From Ancistrus triradiatus (taxonomy: Eukaryota > Chordata > Actinopteri > Siluriformes > Loricariidae), in the NCBI GenBank assembly GCA_025084515.1, contig JAJAGP010003168.1, forward strand, positions 18,200 through 82,199: a stretch of 64,000 bases of DNA, written 5' to 3'. Below are positions 1 to 10,210 of the stretch, piece after piece. A program made the position numbers and the translations under genes. Numbering within the stretch: the stretch's first letter is position 1; every line of letters begins with the position of its first letter. The notes beneath the pieces were generated by a model. That model did no database searches and was not told the origin of the DNA. It saw only the letters and a list, made by a program, of their open reading frames with translations.

Positions 1-31
1 TTGAACAGTAAATAAAGCAGTATTCAATATA

Positions 32-32
32 C

Positions 33-84
<52 letters not shown>
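32..84. repeat. (TTA)n microsatellite
   Basis: About 17 uninterrupted TTA/ATT units. The flanking sequence on the right (85-360) shows no gene or recognisable repeat. Confidence 0.95.
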
Positions 85-964
85 CACTAGAACCGATGAG
101 CCTCCAGGAAGAAATGAAATAGCTCATGGTTTACATCCATATATAGACTTTTTTGCTATTTCCGCTACTTATTCTGTGCAATATGAAAACACTGTGGCAA
201 GTGTGGAACAGCAATCTAAAATGCACACCACCACAAGGACCCAGGTTCAAGTTCAGACAGTGCCTTCCAGCTGAGACTGGTGTCACATGTAGACACAAGT
301 GACTGTGTCTGAAGGACGGGAGAAAGATAAGCATCCTAGATCTACTGCTTCATGCTGTCATGTCATTACACTGTCATGTGTTTTTTTTTTCAAGGCTTTT
401 TTTTTATTTTTTGCAACAGCTCTATTTATTTAATCATGATGTTATGAAATTGAATGGCTCAGTATTTAGAGTCAGCTGGCCATGGACTTGCATTGTGAAG
501 GTCAAGTAATTTGATTATGAAACCTGATGGACAAGTGCACTGTTCGGGATACCTCTGCCTGTGATTTTAAAATGTGATGGTGCTGCTGCATGACAGAATT
601 AAGCAATACTTCTTTACTCTTGCTTGGCAAGACTTTCAATCATAGCAGCTGGCCTATGTGTATAAGAAATCTGTTTTTATGTGTAGTGACTTTGAATGAC
701 TTACTTGCTCCACATTTGTGAAGATGTTTGCTGTCTTTTATGAAGTCGAAAACATGCAATTCTCCATCACTGTCAAAGTCTTAAGGTGATTTTGTGAATT
801 CAGAACCAAGACAACATTGGACGGCCAGTTTTTGACTGCTTTCATGCATGATTTACCGGATACATTTCTAGGACCAGAGTACACGCTGGTCCCAAACATA
901 TCAAACTGTTGTTCCAAATCAACTTGTGACTGGAGAAAAAAAACTGAAAGCACAACAGCAACCC

Positions 965-3145
965 CTAAAGGGCCACGGTCTCAATCTCCTGGACTGGTCT
1001 GAGAGTAATAGATTTAGTGTAGGAAAAGTGAGTCAGATTGACTTTAGAGTAAAGCTTTTCTCTTTCTTGTAAACACCAATAAAGTGTGTATGTGAGCTTT
1101 GCAAGTACTACTGTACAACAGATCTGTATGACCAAGATTGTGGTATAGAATATTGCCATAGACTTACAATGTGAAGATCTGGTTGCTGAAGAGGCAGCAA
1201 GCATGCCAACAGATGCATGCTGAGGAGCGAGGGAAATAGTGCAGACGAATGTCCTGAGTGTGGTTTTCCTTGTGGTGCTAATGCTTGTATTAAGGATTGT
1301 AGTAGTTGTGGGCTCTGGGTTTGTAGTTGTGGTCAACATCACTGAAGTTGTTGGAGATGCAGATGTCACATAAGCTGATCTAGAAGGTAGACTGGTTTTT
1401 GCTGTGGTGGTGTGATGATGTGTTGTGGGTGTTAGTGTAGTAATAGTGTTCACTGATGTTGTAACCATAATTGTTGTGGGTAGCAGAGTGGTGGTTGTTA
1501 TCAGGGCTGTTGTGGTTGGTGGCAGAGTTGTTGGTATAGTTGTCAGTGCTGCAGAAGTTGAAGGTATATTTGTTGTGGGTTGAGAAGTGATTATTGTCGA
1601 AGTTGTTATCAGGGCTGTTGTGGTTGGTGGCAGAGTTGTTGGTATTGTTGTCAGTGCTGCAGAAGTTGAAGGTGTATTTGTTGTGGTTTGAGAAGTGGCT
1701 ATCGTTGAAGTTCTTGTTATCAGGGCTGTTGTGGCTGGAGCCAGAGTTGTTAGCAGTGTGGTTGCCAAAGCTGTAGTAATTGTAGGTGTATTTGTAGTGA
1801 ATTGTTGTGAGGTGGTAGCTGGCAGAGTTGTACGACATATCAGTTGATCTGCATTTAAAGATATGATAGACTGGCCTTTCAAATCCTCTGGGTGCTCACA
1901 AGTCACTGCAGATGAAGGACGCATCTTTGCCTCATTCTGCTTCATCCACTCATACAGTGACAGCAGATTACAGTCACAATGCCATGGGTTGTTGTTTAAA
2001 TACACTTTATTTAGTTTTGGTAGTGAAAACAGATCTTCTGGAAGATTTCTCAGCTTATTGTTATTCAGTTTGAGTGTTGAAAGTGCCTGTAGTTGTACAA
2101 AGTCCTCTGCCTTCAGAGATTCAATGACATTATTCTGAAGATTGAGCTCTAAAAGTTTCTCTAGTCCCTCAAAATAATCTCCAGAGAGAGCTGAAAACTG
2201 ATTAGAAGACAGGTCTAATTTCTTCAGTTTCTTGAGTGGACGGAAAATTCCACGAGGTAAATATGTGAGATTGTTGTGACTTAGAAGTAATTCGTTTATA
2301 ATCAGGCTTCCTCTAAAAAGATCAGAGGGGAGAGCAGTGAGCTGGTTGTGATTCAGTGTTACTGTTTTGAGTGCAGAGAAACCCACAAATAACCCTGGTG
2401 ACAATGCAGTCAAAAGATTGTTATCCAAAAACAGTTTGGTCAATTTATTTTTATGTGGGAACAAATCTGGTTGCAGGTGTGTAATTCTGTTGTTTTGTAT
2501 GTTTATTTCCTTCAGATTAGGAAGATTGTGAAAAATTCCATCTGGCATTGATGTCAACTGATTCCCATAAAGCCGAAACAGTTGGAGTTTCCTGAGTTTG
2601 GAGAAAAGGGATGATGAGACAGAAGTAAGATGGTTCTTTGCTAGATGAAGCTCCAGGAGATTCTCTAATTTATCAAATGTTCCCTCTTCAATTGATGAAA
2701 TCTGATTAACCTGTAGACGAAGTATTTCAAGATTCTTGGCATCATCAAACAATCCCTTTTCTAGCCTCTGAATCTTGTTTGATGTCAGGATCAGCATTTG
2801 AAGGCTGGATAGATCCTTAAACACTCCAACATGAAGAGCTGTCACATTAGTTCCTGTAATGTCAATGGCATTCAAATTGGCTAAACCTTCAAATGCACCT
2901 TCTTCTATAGAAAATGTTGATGTACCAAGAAACTCCACTCTCTCCAGTTGAGGACTTTTGGAAAATGCTCCTTTGGGTATGACACCGATCTGACTTCCAA
3001 CAAAGTAGACTTGTTTTGCTCCAGCTTTTAGTGTTTCAGGGATTACTGATGCTTCTTTGTTGTATACGTCTTTATTTGTGTCTGTATTATCTTCAGCCCA
3101 ACAACAGAAGGAACGGAGCAGAATAAAAATGTACAGGCCTAACAT
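965..3145 (-). CDS. LRR transmembrane protein with mucin-like stalk (GP5/LRRC15/CPN2-like family)
   Basis: A 726-residue type I membrane protein in one exon. Residues 1-17 form a signal peptide. Residues about 39-375 hold 14 leucine-rich repeats of 24 residues (consensus LxxLxLxxNxLxxLPxxxF). Residues 386-438 are a canonical LRRCT cap starting NPWHCDC, with four cysteines. Residues 439-650 are a Thr/Ser/Pro-rich stalk, expected to be heavily O-glycosylated, containing a 36-37 residue repeat (DNA period 108 then 111 bp, at 1501, 1609 and 1720). A membrane segment lies near 664-686, followed by a tail of about 37 residues. The usual N-terminal cysteine cap is missing: the region after the signal peptide has no CxxxCxC cluster. 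LRR-stalk-TM order resembles platelet GPIb-alpha, but that protein has about half as many repeats; repeat number and the neighbouring gene point to the GP5/LRRC15 group. Likely a cell-surface adhesion receptor; ligand unknown. The start Met is 7 bases after a splice acceptor and begins the signal peptide. Confidence 0.9.
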   Translation of the reverse strand: MLGLYIFILLRSFCCWAEDNTDTNKDVYNKEASVIPETLKAGAKQVYFVGSQIGVIPKGAFSKSPQLERVEFLGTSTFSIEEGAFEGLANLNAIDITGTNVTALHVGVFKDLSSLQMLILTSNKIQRLEKGLFDDAKNLEILRLQVNQISSIEEGTFDKLENLLELHLAKNHLTSVSSSLFSKLRKLQLFRLYGNQLTSMPDGIFHNLPNLKEINIQNNRITHLQPDLFPHKNKLTKLFLDNNLLTALSPGLFVGFSALKTVTLNHNQLTALPSDLFRGSLIINELLLSHNNLTYLPRGIFRPLKKLKKLDLSSNQFSALSGDYFEGLEKLLELNLQNNVIESLKAEDFVQLQALSTLKLNNNKLRNLPEDLFSLPKLNKVYLNNNPWHCDCNLLSLYEWMKQNEAKMRPSSAVTCEHPEDLKGQSIISLNADQLICRTTLPATTSQQFTTNTPTITTALATTLLTTLAPATTALITRTSTIATSQTTTNTPSTSAALTTIPTTLPPTTTALITTSTIITSQPTTNIPSTSAALTTIPTTLPPTTTALITTTTLLPTTIMVTTSVNTITTLTPTTHHHTTTAKTSLPSRSAYVTSASPTTSVMLTTTTNPEPTTTTILNTSISTTRKTTLRTFVCTISLAPQHASVGMLAASSATRSSHCKSMAIFYTTILVIQICCTVVLAKLTYTLYWCLQEREKLYSKVNLTHFSYTKSITLRPVQEIETVAL

Positions 3146-3152
3146 TTTTTAC

Positions 3153-3154
3153 CT
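3153..3154 (-). other. splice acceptor before the mucin-stalk LRR gene
   Basis: On the minus strand a T-rich tract ending TTGATTTGCAG lies seven bases before the start codon at 3145. It implies a non-coding 5' exon further up (higher coordinates), with the entire CDS in the last exon, as in GP5-type genes. The upstream exon was not located. Confidence 0.6.
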
Positions 3155-3689
3155 GCAAATCAACAAAACAACAGATAAGATAAATTCAGACTTAAGTGAC
3201 TATATTCTGCACATAGTGATATATAGTGATAGTGATGGAGGACAGTATTCAAAATGTAGTTGAGTTCAGTAACAAAATCGTACACATCAATATGTCTTGG
3301 CAATGCTTAGAAAATATTTTAAATAACAAAGACGTGTTTCTGTCTGAAAGTTCTCAGACTGACCTCAATTGCAGATGTATTGCTCTTTTTCCACTTGAAA
3401 AGCAGTTCATGTCTGTCAAAGAAATATGTACAGAATATCTTGAATGAAAGTCGTATTTAGTTCAGTATAGGGTACAAGCAATAAAATGCATGGAACACTG
3501 CACTAAATATATCATGTTTCATTCCAAAATGTCACATTTATTTTGGTATGCATTTTTTAATAATAATTAATGACCTGAAAGTTTTTCATATAAAATTTTC
3601 TTTTTTGCAGCTTAAACCTGCATTCAAATAATAATCTAAAAATCATGTAAACATACTATAATGTTTCAGTCAACCTAATTGAAGCTGGA

Positions 3690-4432
3690 TTTTACACCAG
3701 CTATTTTACACCTTTTTGGTCCCCCCCTTTGCAGCTACAACAGCTTCAACTCTTCTGAGAACGCTTTATACAAGATTCACTGTGTCTGTGGGAATTTTTG
3801 CCCATTCTTCCCGAAAGCATTTGTGAGGTCAGCAACTGATTTTGGATGAGAAGGTCTGGCTCACAATTTCAGTTCTAGTTAATCATTTTTAGACCTGGCT
3901 TTCTGCACTGGGGCACAATCATGCTGAAACATAAAAGGTCCTTCCCCAAACTGTTCCCACAAGTTGGAAGCATACAATTGTCCAAAATGTCTTGGCATCC
4001 TGATTCATTAAGATTTCCCTTCACTGAAACTAAGGGGCATAGGCCAACCCCTGAAAAGCACCCCCATAGCATTATCCATTCTCCACCAAAGTTGGCACAA
4101 TTCAATCAGGCAGGTAACATTCTCCTTGCATTTGCCAAACCCAGATTCATCCATCAGGCTACCAGATAGAGAAGAGTGATTCAGCACTCCATAGAACACA
4201 TTTCCATTGCTCCAGAGTCTAGTGGTGGCATGCTTTACACCACTCCTTCCGATGCTTGCCATTGTGTGTGGTAATGTCAGGTTAGCATACACCTTCTTGG
4301 CCATGGAAGCCCATGCTCTGAAGCTCTCAATGCACTGTTTATGTGATGATTTTAATGTCAGAGGACTTTTGAAACTCCTTTCGGGGGTTAAAATAAGAAC
4401 TACTGAAGAATGGAAAACACTCCATTCCAGCA
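3690..4432 (-). mobile_element. Degraded Tc1-like transposon, transposase in minus orientation
   Basis: Minus-strand reading fragments match the C-terminal half of a Tc1-family DD34E transposase: the run MLWGCFSGVG at about 4060 is the conserved strand around the second catalytic Asp, and FHSSV and LWSNGNVFYG blocks lie upstream. Stops and frameshifts occur throughout, and the N-terminal HTH part is absent. The left end (about 3700-3760) no longer shows a clear terminal repeat. Confidence 0.75.
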
Positions 4433-4440
4433 AACGAACT

Positions 4441-4510
4441 TCATCCCATCTGTGAAAGATGGTGGTAATATTATGGTTTGGGCCTGTTTTGGTGCATCTT
4501 TATGAGAGGC
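4441..4510 (+). mobile_element. Short Tc1 fragment (same family as 24842-26338)
   Basis: About 60 bases from 4441 nearly match 25897-25955 in the Tc1 copy further on (the segment encoding HGGGSIMVWACF in the copy at 39.1 kb). It abuts the opposite-strand Tc1 remnant of another family at 4432, so two unrelated transposase pieces are fused head to head. Confidence 0.7.
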
Positions 4511-4667
4511 CGTTTAGGCCATTATTCAGACTTACCTCTCAGACACCATCAAATCTCTCACACACACTGTTATTTTTTCTTACAGTTACTATCAAACCTC
4601 TCACACACACTGTCATACTCTCTCACACTCACTATCAAGCTCTTAGACATTCTTGATAATGAATATA

Positions 4668-5003
4668 AGAGAGTTTGAAAGTGTGAAAGAGTTTGATAAC
4701 GAATGTGAAAGAGTTTGATAGTGAATGTAAGAGAGTTTGATAGTGAATGTGAGTTTGATAGTATTTGTGAGTATATTTGATAGTGAATATGAAAGTTTGA
4801 TGGTCGTATTTTCTGATTGGCCTAGAGAGTTGTTATTTTAATATGCAGTTTTTTATTCGCTTATAGTCAATTATGCCCCACCTCCCCTCCATGTGTGGTT
4901 ATTTTCCTAACAAGTGGAAATCCCTATAGTTTGTGTTAAATGGGACCAAGAGCTCAGATGCAGATTAATGAGGCTATTGTGAAAGGCACTATATAAATTA
5001 AAC

Positions 5004-5037
<34 letters not shown>

Positions 5038-5125
5038 CATTATTATTATTAAATTCACCTAATGACATAAACACTATAGCGACAGCGGCAACAACCAGCA
5101 GCCAATGCAACTGTTGCATCTGCAC
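4668..5125 (+). repeat. Left arm of the inverted-repeat element
   Basis: It contains the outer tandem units (4668-4800), the shared inner blocks (4800-4985), a TTA microsatellite (5002-5050) absent from the other arm, and the innermost shared block (5050-5118). Confidence 0.8.
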
Positions 5126-5255
5126 TGAGAGTTTTAGTGTACGTGTAAATGCTCTTTTACAGTGGGGAGAAAGCTGTTCCTGCTTTCACTCTAGAGACTG
5201 AAAATGGAAAATAAATTAGTTTTACAGCCTAATAAACTTTTTAGTGAAACTAAAA

Positions 5256-5799
5256 ATATAAAAGGATATTAGGACCTAATGTGCAGGTAAATCCAGATGG
5301 AAATGGTGAACCAAAAGATAACTAAATAAAAAGAAAATAAACAAAACGGCAAAAAGAAAACAACTTCAGTGGCTGAGGATCGAACCCTGGACGAATGCGT
5401 CGGTAGTGGCTGTTTCAACCGAACGCGCCACAGGCAAAAAAAACAGAGACTCAAACATAAGGAAATGCTTTAAGCACTGACCACTCCATTGCACCAATGG
5501 CGTAAGTGGGTCCGTGCCTGCCAATTGCTGATGATCTACGAATCACCAGCTACCAACTTGCTGTAACAAGCACAAATACGAGAGACAGGTGAGGTCCCAA
5601 TATGGATCAATGACACAACACCTCAGTAACCTCAAAAGTGTACTTATATACACGGGCCAACAGGTGTCGCCAAATGCGCAATGAACACTAACAAGCGCTC
5701 ACGCATGCGTGATTGCCCCCTAGCATACCCAGACCTGAAGTATGATGACCACAAACGTGACGGTACGTAGATCAGCGTAACAGTTATACAATCTGTATG
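5256..5799 (-). mobile_element. Degraded LTR remnant inside the inverted-repeat element
   Basis: Sequence order resembles the solo LTR at 61983-62840: a 'ggacct...aggtaaatccagatggaaa' block, A-rich stretch, then a block related to the 'ctgccctctagcat' end also seen at 52935. It ends near 5799 in AACA. Divergence is high and no target duplication was identified. A short tRNA-like B-box (ggatcgaacc at 5378) lies within it. Confidence 0.4.
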
Positions 5800-6204
5800 T
5801 AGTACAGTCTAAAAATATGTTGAAAATTCAGAAGGAAAAAAAGACAAATCTATAGTGTCAGTTAAATTCCAATATATTTTTTAAAGTCCTGCCTACTTAT
5901 AATTCTAATACCTTGTGTTTTTACTTTGACAGTATGAAGAAATGGCAAAATTATGCATATGTTATTTAAAGTTCTATAAAATAAGCAAATCAAACTGTTA
6001 CAAAATCATTCTTCCACAGCCTTGAAGAACCCTTACTCTTGTACTCATGAAATGAGTTTCAGACATTTTTACTCTTGGAATTTGGAGTTGTGTTATGGCA
6101 AACTTATGTGAAGTGTAAATTTGCTTCTATATACATCACTGTTTGGGGTTCCGGGGTTTAGCGAAGTGCAGATGGCGTGACCGCATTAAATGGCGCATCT
6201 CCTC

Positions 6205-6480
6205 ATCAACAGTTGCATTGGCTGCTAGTTGTTGCCGCTGTCGCCATAGTGTTTATGTCTTTAGGTGAGTTTAATATGTTTGTTAGGCCAATAGCCTCAT
6301 TAATCTGCGTCTGAGCTCTTGGTTCCAAGCTATAGGGATTTCCACTTGTTAGGAAAACGGGGGTGTTGCATAACTTACTATAAGCGAATCAAAACTGCTT
6401 ATTAATACGACCACTCTCTAGGCCAGTCAGAAAACATGACCATCAAACTCTTACATTCACTATCAAACTCTCTTCCAGTC
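6205..6480 (-). repeat. Right arm of the inverted-repeat element
   Basis: Reverse complement of the left arm without the microsatellite. It ends in two tandem units (ACTATCAAACTCTC type) next to a run of about 16 cytosines at 6481-6497. Confidence 0.8.
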
Positions 6481-6499
6481 ACCCCCCCCCCCCCCCACA

Positions 6500-7660
6500 C
6501 ACACCACACCAACACCCTTCACCTTGATTCTCACTTTGCCCCAACAAATAAACACATAAAATAATATAACATGAAGAATCAGAAATAATCCTAGATTTTC
6601 TTTTTACTACAGTCTCCGGCCTAACTAGAAACATTACAGAAATTGACAATGCAATTCCTCATAATTGCAATGGTAATTATTTTAAAAGGTACAAAATTCA
6701 AGTCTAAAACTCCATGCTCATCACACTCAGCTATTCAGCAACCTACCAGATGCAGCACTAGTGTAACAGTATGTTTACTTGTCTGTAAATTATGACTATA
6801 ATATTTTATCCCAATTACTAATACCGTACTGTATTCCCTGATCAAGTAAATCATCTAAGTAAATATAAAATGGAAAACATTTACCTTAGATGTTACTGGT
6901 CCGCTATGATGTTTCCTTTAAGATTAATGTTAGGACTTGCCGTAGTGCAATGCTTATCTCTTTGTCCCAGTCTAAGTGAGCTGCTGAAGAGGTGTGGACA
7001 CTTAGTTTCTGTCTTTACAGATAAGTGCAGTGCAATAAACAACTGTAAGCTCATAAACTGTTTTATATGTGCATTTGTGTTTTTCCTTATTTCAAATGAT
7101 TGAAAAATGTAAATAACTCCAATATTCTGTTTTATCTGCACTATTCCTAACATGAAATAACTTAAGTGGATTTTACTAGATTAGTTCCTTGAGATGAGTT
7201 ACTAAGTCAGTCACTGTGAATCAAGAATGTTGTGTCTAAATATGTGAAGCATAAGGCATTCTTAAAGTAAATACAGAAACCCTTAAGGATGAAGGGTGGG
7301 AGTAGCATTTTTCTAAAACTCACAAGTCTTTCAGTTCCATAAAAAAGTACAGCAGATATGCAGTTTATCACAGTACTTCCAGTTTATTTGGTTTTTCAGA
7401 GGTGTTTTACTGATTTTTGAATATGTTAATATCAAATTTGATGCCTGCAACACATGGATGGTTCAGCAAACACCTGTTTAAAATGACCCTCCAGTAGACA
7501 GGAGAGCTGGTAACAGATGGATACTAAATAGAGCATCCAAAAAATACTCAGCTGTTGAAGCAAATATTAAATATATTGTCTTTTTACTATTTTCAATTAC
7601 ATATACAAAATATAATTGTATTAATCACTATACACTGCATTTATAATAATATAAATTATG
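6500..7660. other. No gene recognised
   Basis: AT-rich sequence with short chance reading frames only (for example 6870-7103). I see no splice-bounded exon, RNA gene or clear repeat. Confidence 0.5.
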
Positions 7661-7921
7661 TTTTATTTGCATGTGTGTGTGTGTGTGCTTGTCTTGCTAC
7701 TTATGAGGACTAAATGCCCTTACAGTGAAACCTAGCAATTTTCACTTCTGAGGATCGCTTTGCAGATCCTCACTTCTTTATTTGCTTTTTTTTACATAAA
7801 TGGAACTATTATTTGAAAAACTAAAAGGTATTAATTGAGGTTAAGGTTAGAGTTAGTGATAGGTGTAGTGTAGCGTTAAATTGCAACAATAATCTTTCAT
7901 TTTTATTCATGTGAATGGAAA

Positions 7922-7961
<40 letters not shown>

Positions 7962-7962
7962 T
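7660..7962. repeat. (TG)n-bounded fish interspersed repeat
   Basis: Two TG microsatellites (7672-7688 and 7927-7959) bracket 240 bases with 'cttatgaggact' and 'gaggttaaggttagagttagtgat' blocks, a layout common in fish interspersed repeats. There is no coding capacity. Confidence 0.5.
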
Positions 7963-8600
7963 GCTCAATAAATACAAACTTCAGCAGCTGATTCAAGCAG
8001 CAATTGGCCACAGGTTTATTAACAAAAAAAGAAATTTACAAGAGATTGAGATGAGTTTATATGAGTTGGAGGTAGGGAAGTAAACCATGGATGGTGCCAA
8101 AGAAAAGAACAAAACATAAGATTATAGATCCTGTACTTAAACACAAGTCAAACTAAGCTGACTAAGTAGCAGAGAAAACAAACCTAGCTACTAGACTAGT
8201 TCAGACCTCACAAAAATATGAGTGGTGGCACCTGCTATCTATCTTAGTGTGTCTAGACATTAATAAAATGCTTCCCTTAAGCGTATACTAAGAGAACAAC
8301 AGGAAATAAAAGACATAAAGCGAACCAAGTACACATACATTAACCATTGTGGTGAAAGCAGAGCTTAAATTTACACATCATGTGCTAAGCGATTAACAAA
8401 TTAAAAATGAGTGTAGCTGAGCAGGTTTGTGGCTTCCTCATTTCTGCCATGGAGGATTAACGCAGATCAATCCAGTAGTGTCGACAATTGGAGGATCATC
8501 ATCATCATCAACATGAAGGATCGATAGGTAAGTGTGTAAAAGTAAAGGGGATTATGATCTTATTTTATATCATCCAGTGTACTATAACATAGCTAGTACA
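7962..8600. other. 3' flank of the GP5-like gene; no gene recognised
   Basis: AT-rich sequence downstream of the stop at 8619 (minus strand). A short (ATC) run at 8494-8510 is the only notable pattern. Some of it may be 3' UTR; no confident polyadenylation signal could be assigned. Confidence 0.4.
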
Positions 8601-8618
8601 GGAACAGTTTTTGGAACT

Positions 8619-10202
8619 TCACATCAGATAGCTGAGCTGACTGCTTTGTTCGCTCCTCCTCCAACAGGCAAAACACATGATGGTACTAACAATGAGTACA
8701 GTGCAAACTACAACAGAAATGATCATGTATATGCCCTGTGGTATAGTGGTTTGGTCTCCTTTTTGATAAGGGTCTGTACAGTTAGCAAGTGCAATTCTAT
8801 TCAGTAGAGGAAAATATACGTTTATTATGCTGATATCTATCAAGTGTGAGGGACTAAAGCACACCAGAGATGTGATGTTTTTAACCTTTCCTGGATATTT
8901 CCATAGCCAGTTTTGAAATGGTACAATCTTATGGTCACACTTCCAGGGATTATCTGAAATATCTAAATGATCAACATTGGTTAATGAATCTAAAAGGTCC
9001 TGGGGTAAATATGATAAAGAATTGTTTTGAAGTTCCAGCTGAAATATGTAGGGAATTCCATCAAGCAGCTTCCCTGGAAGGTGATGAATTTTGTTGTTTT
9101 CCAACGATATGTTGACCAACTTAGAGAGGCCACTAAACACTCCTTCCTCAAGGCTCAACAGGCGGTTCGTGTGTAGAGAAATTTCTTCCAGCTCAGTCAA
9201 TCCATTAAAGGCTCCTGGAGAAACATGTGAGATTTGGTTTTTGCTCAGCACCAGAAGTCGTAAATTAGTTAAATTGCTGAACACATTTTCCTCAAGTCGG
9301 GTTAACATATTGTTATACAGCCATAACTCCCGGATGACCATGGAGCCAAAGGTCCTTGTTGACAGATTCCGTAGCTGGTTTTCATGAAGTGTGATTTGAT
9401 GCAGTTTGGGTAGGTTTAGAAAGATGCCTTCAGGGAGGAAAGATAATCGGTTATTGGAGAGATAGAGCTTCTTCAGTTTGTTCTGATGTTTGAAAAGTTC
9501 TGCAGGTAAGTGCGTAAGACGATTGTTCTGCAGATGCAGGGTCTCAAGCTTAACCAGGTTCCTAAAGGTATCAGCTGTGATCCCATTTAGACTGTTCTGT
9601 TGGAGTGATAAGAGTTTAAGTTCCCTAAGTCCATAGAAAGTCTCATTATTCAGATTCCTGATACCATTTCTCTGCAGCATTAGGTTTTCCAAGCAAAGTA
9701 GGCCCTGAAATGCCTTATCTGGAATAGAAGTCAGGTTGTTTTTGCTTAGGTCTAAGCTCTTCAAAGCTTGAAGTGGAGTGAACAGAGATGAGGGAAGTTT
9801 ATTTAGCTTGTTGTTGCTCAGTATCAGAGATGTGAGTAACTGTAGTTTCTGAAACAGATCCTCTGGCAGAGAAGTCAGGTCAGTTCCTGTAAATGCTAAG
9901 GTGACGAGATTGATTGTCTTGTCAAATGTGTGAGATTGTATCTCATTTGTTATTGACTGATTGACAACAAATTTTGTGAGAGTCCCAGGTATTACATCAA
10001 AGTCAGTTGGTTTCAGTGATGAAATATTGGTATTTGCAAAGTATAAAGAGGTTGTAGTTGAAGGAATGGTGGATGGAAAGTCTTGAATGTTGTGGCCTTC
10101 GCATGAAGTTTTGTTACCCTTGCACTGGCAGTGCTGTGGGCATCCGCAAACCACAGCATTTAGGGTATAAATGCAGAGAAATATATACTGTTTCAGATCC
10201 AT
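8619..10202 (-). CDS. gp5-like: Platelet glycoprotein V-like LRR membrane protein
   Basis: A 527-residue type I membrane protein in one exon. Residues 1-19 are the signal peptide and 21-34 the LRRNT cap with the spacing C-x3-C-x-C-x6-C. About 15 leucine-rich repeats of 24 residues fill 40-417. The C-terminal cap starts NPWKCDHK at 418: the usual CDC is CDH, so one cap cysteine is missing (C448 and C475 remain). A single membrane segment spans about 490-514 and the tail is only 13 residues. Size (human GP5 is 560), repeat count and very short tail fit GP5, a subunit of the platelet GPIb-IX-V complex; LRRC15 is the main alternative. The reading frame is open nine codons further upstream, but a splice acceptor between makes the Met at 10202 the start. 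The next LRR gene lies 5.5 kb downstream on the same strand. Confidence 0.88.
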   Translation of the reverse strand: MDLKQYIFLCIYTLNAVVCGCPQHCQCKGNKTSCEGHNIQDFPSTIPSTTTSLYFANTNISSLKPTDFDVIPGTLTKFVVNQSITNEIQSHTFDKTINLVTLAFTGTDLTSLPEDLFQKLQLLTSLILSNNKLNKLPSSLFTPLQALKSLDLSKNNLTSIPDKAFQGLLCLENLMLQRNGIRNLNNETFYGLRELKLLSLQQNSLNGITADTFRNLVKLETLHLQNNRLTHLPAELFKHQNKLKKLYLSNNRLSFLPEGIFLNLPKLHQITLHENQLRNLSTRTFGSMVIRELWLYNNMLTRLEENVFSNLTNLRLLVLSKNQISHVSPGAFNGLTELEEISLHTNRLLSLEEGVFSGLSKLVNISLENNKIHHLPGKLLDGIPYIFQLELQNNSLSYLPQDLLDSLTNVDHLDISDNPWKCDHKIVPFQNWLWKYPGKVKNITSLVCFSPSHLIDISIINVYFPLLNRIALANCTDPYQKGDQTTIPQGIYMIISVVVCTVLIVSTIMCFACWRRSEQSSQLSYLM

Positions 10203-10208
10203 GGACTC

Positions 10209-10210
10209 CT
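10209..10210 (-). other. splice acceptor before the GP5-like gene
   Basis: The minus strand reads TTATTCCTTTCCAG, then GAGTCC and the start ATG at 10202. This pyrimidine-rich acceptor removes the alternative upstream Met at 10229 and implies a 5' UTR exon. Confidence 0.7.

Larger units (their letters stand above)
4668..6480. mobile_element. Long-inverted-repeat element with tandem-repeat ends
   Basis: 4668-5125 and 6205-6480 are inverted copies of each other, matching over several blocks: GGCCTAGAGAG with its inverse, ATTCGCTTATAGT with its inverse, a 60-base block beginning TCCTAACAAGTGGAAATCCC, and a block containing GACAGCGGCAACAACCAGC. The outer ends carry about 20-bp tandem units related to GAGTTTGATAGTGAATGTAA, six or more on the left and two on the right. 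The left arm has acquired a TTA microsatellite at 5002-5050. The spacer holds an old LTR. No transposase was seen; this looks like a non-autonomous DNA transposon of undetermined superfamily. Confidence 0.75.

Noticed and set aside
1380..1838. 152-codon Asn/Ser/His/Thr-rich frame on the minus strand
   Set aside because: It is a second frame of the Thr-rich stalk of the LRR gene, open only because ACN-rich codons read as AAC/CAC-type codons.
5360..5440. Possible tRNA gene (B-box-like ggatcgaacc)
   Set aside because: Only a B-box-like motif is present; I could not fold acceptor and anticodon stems, and it lies in an old LTR remnant.
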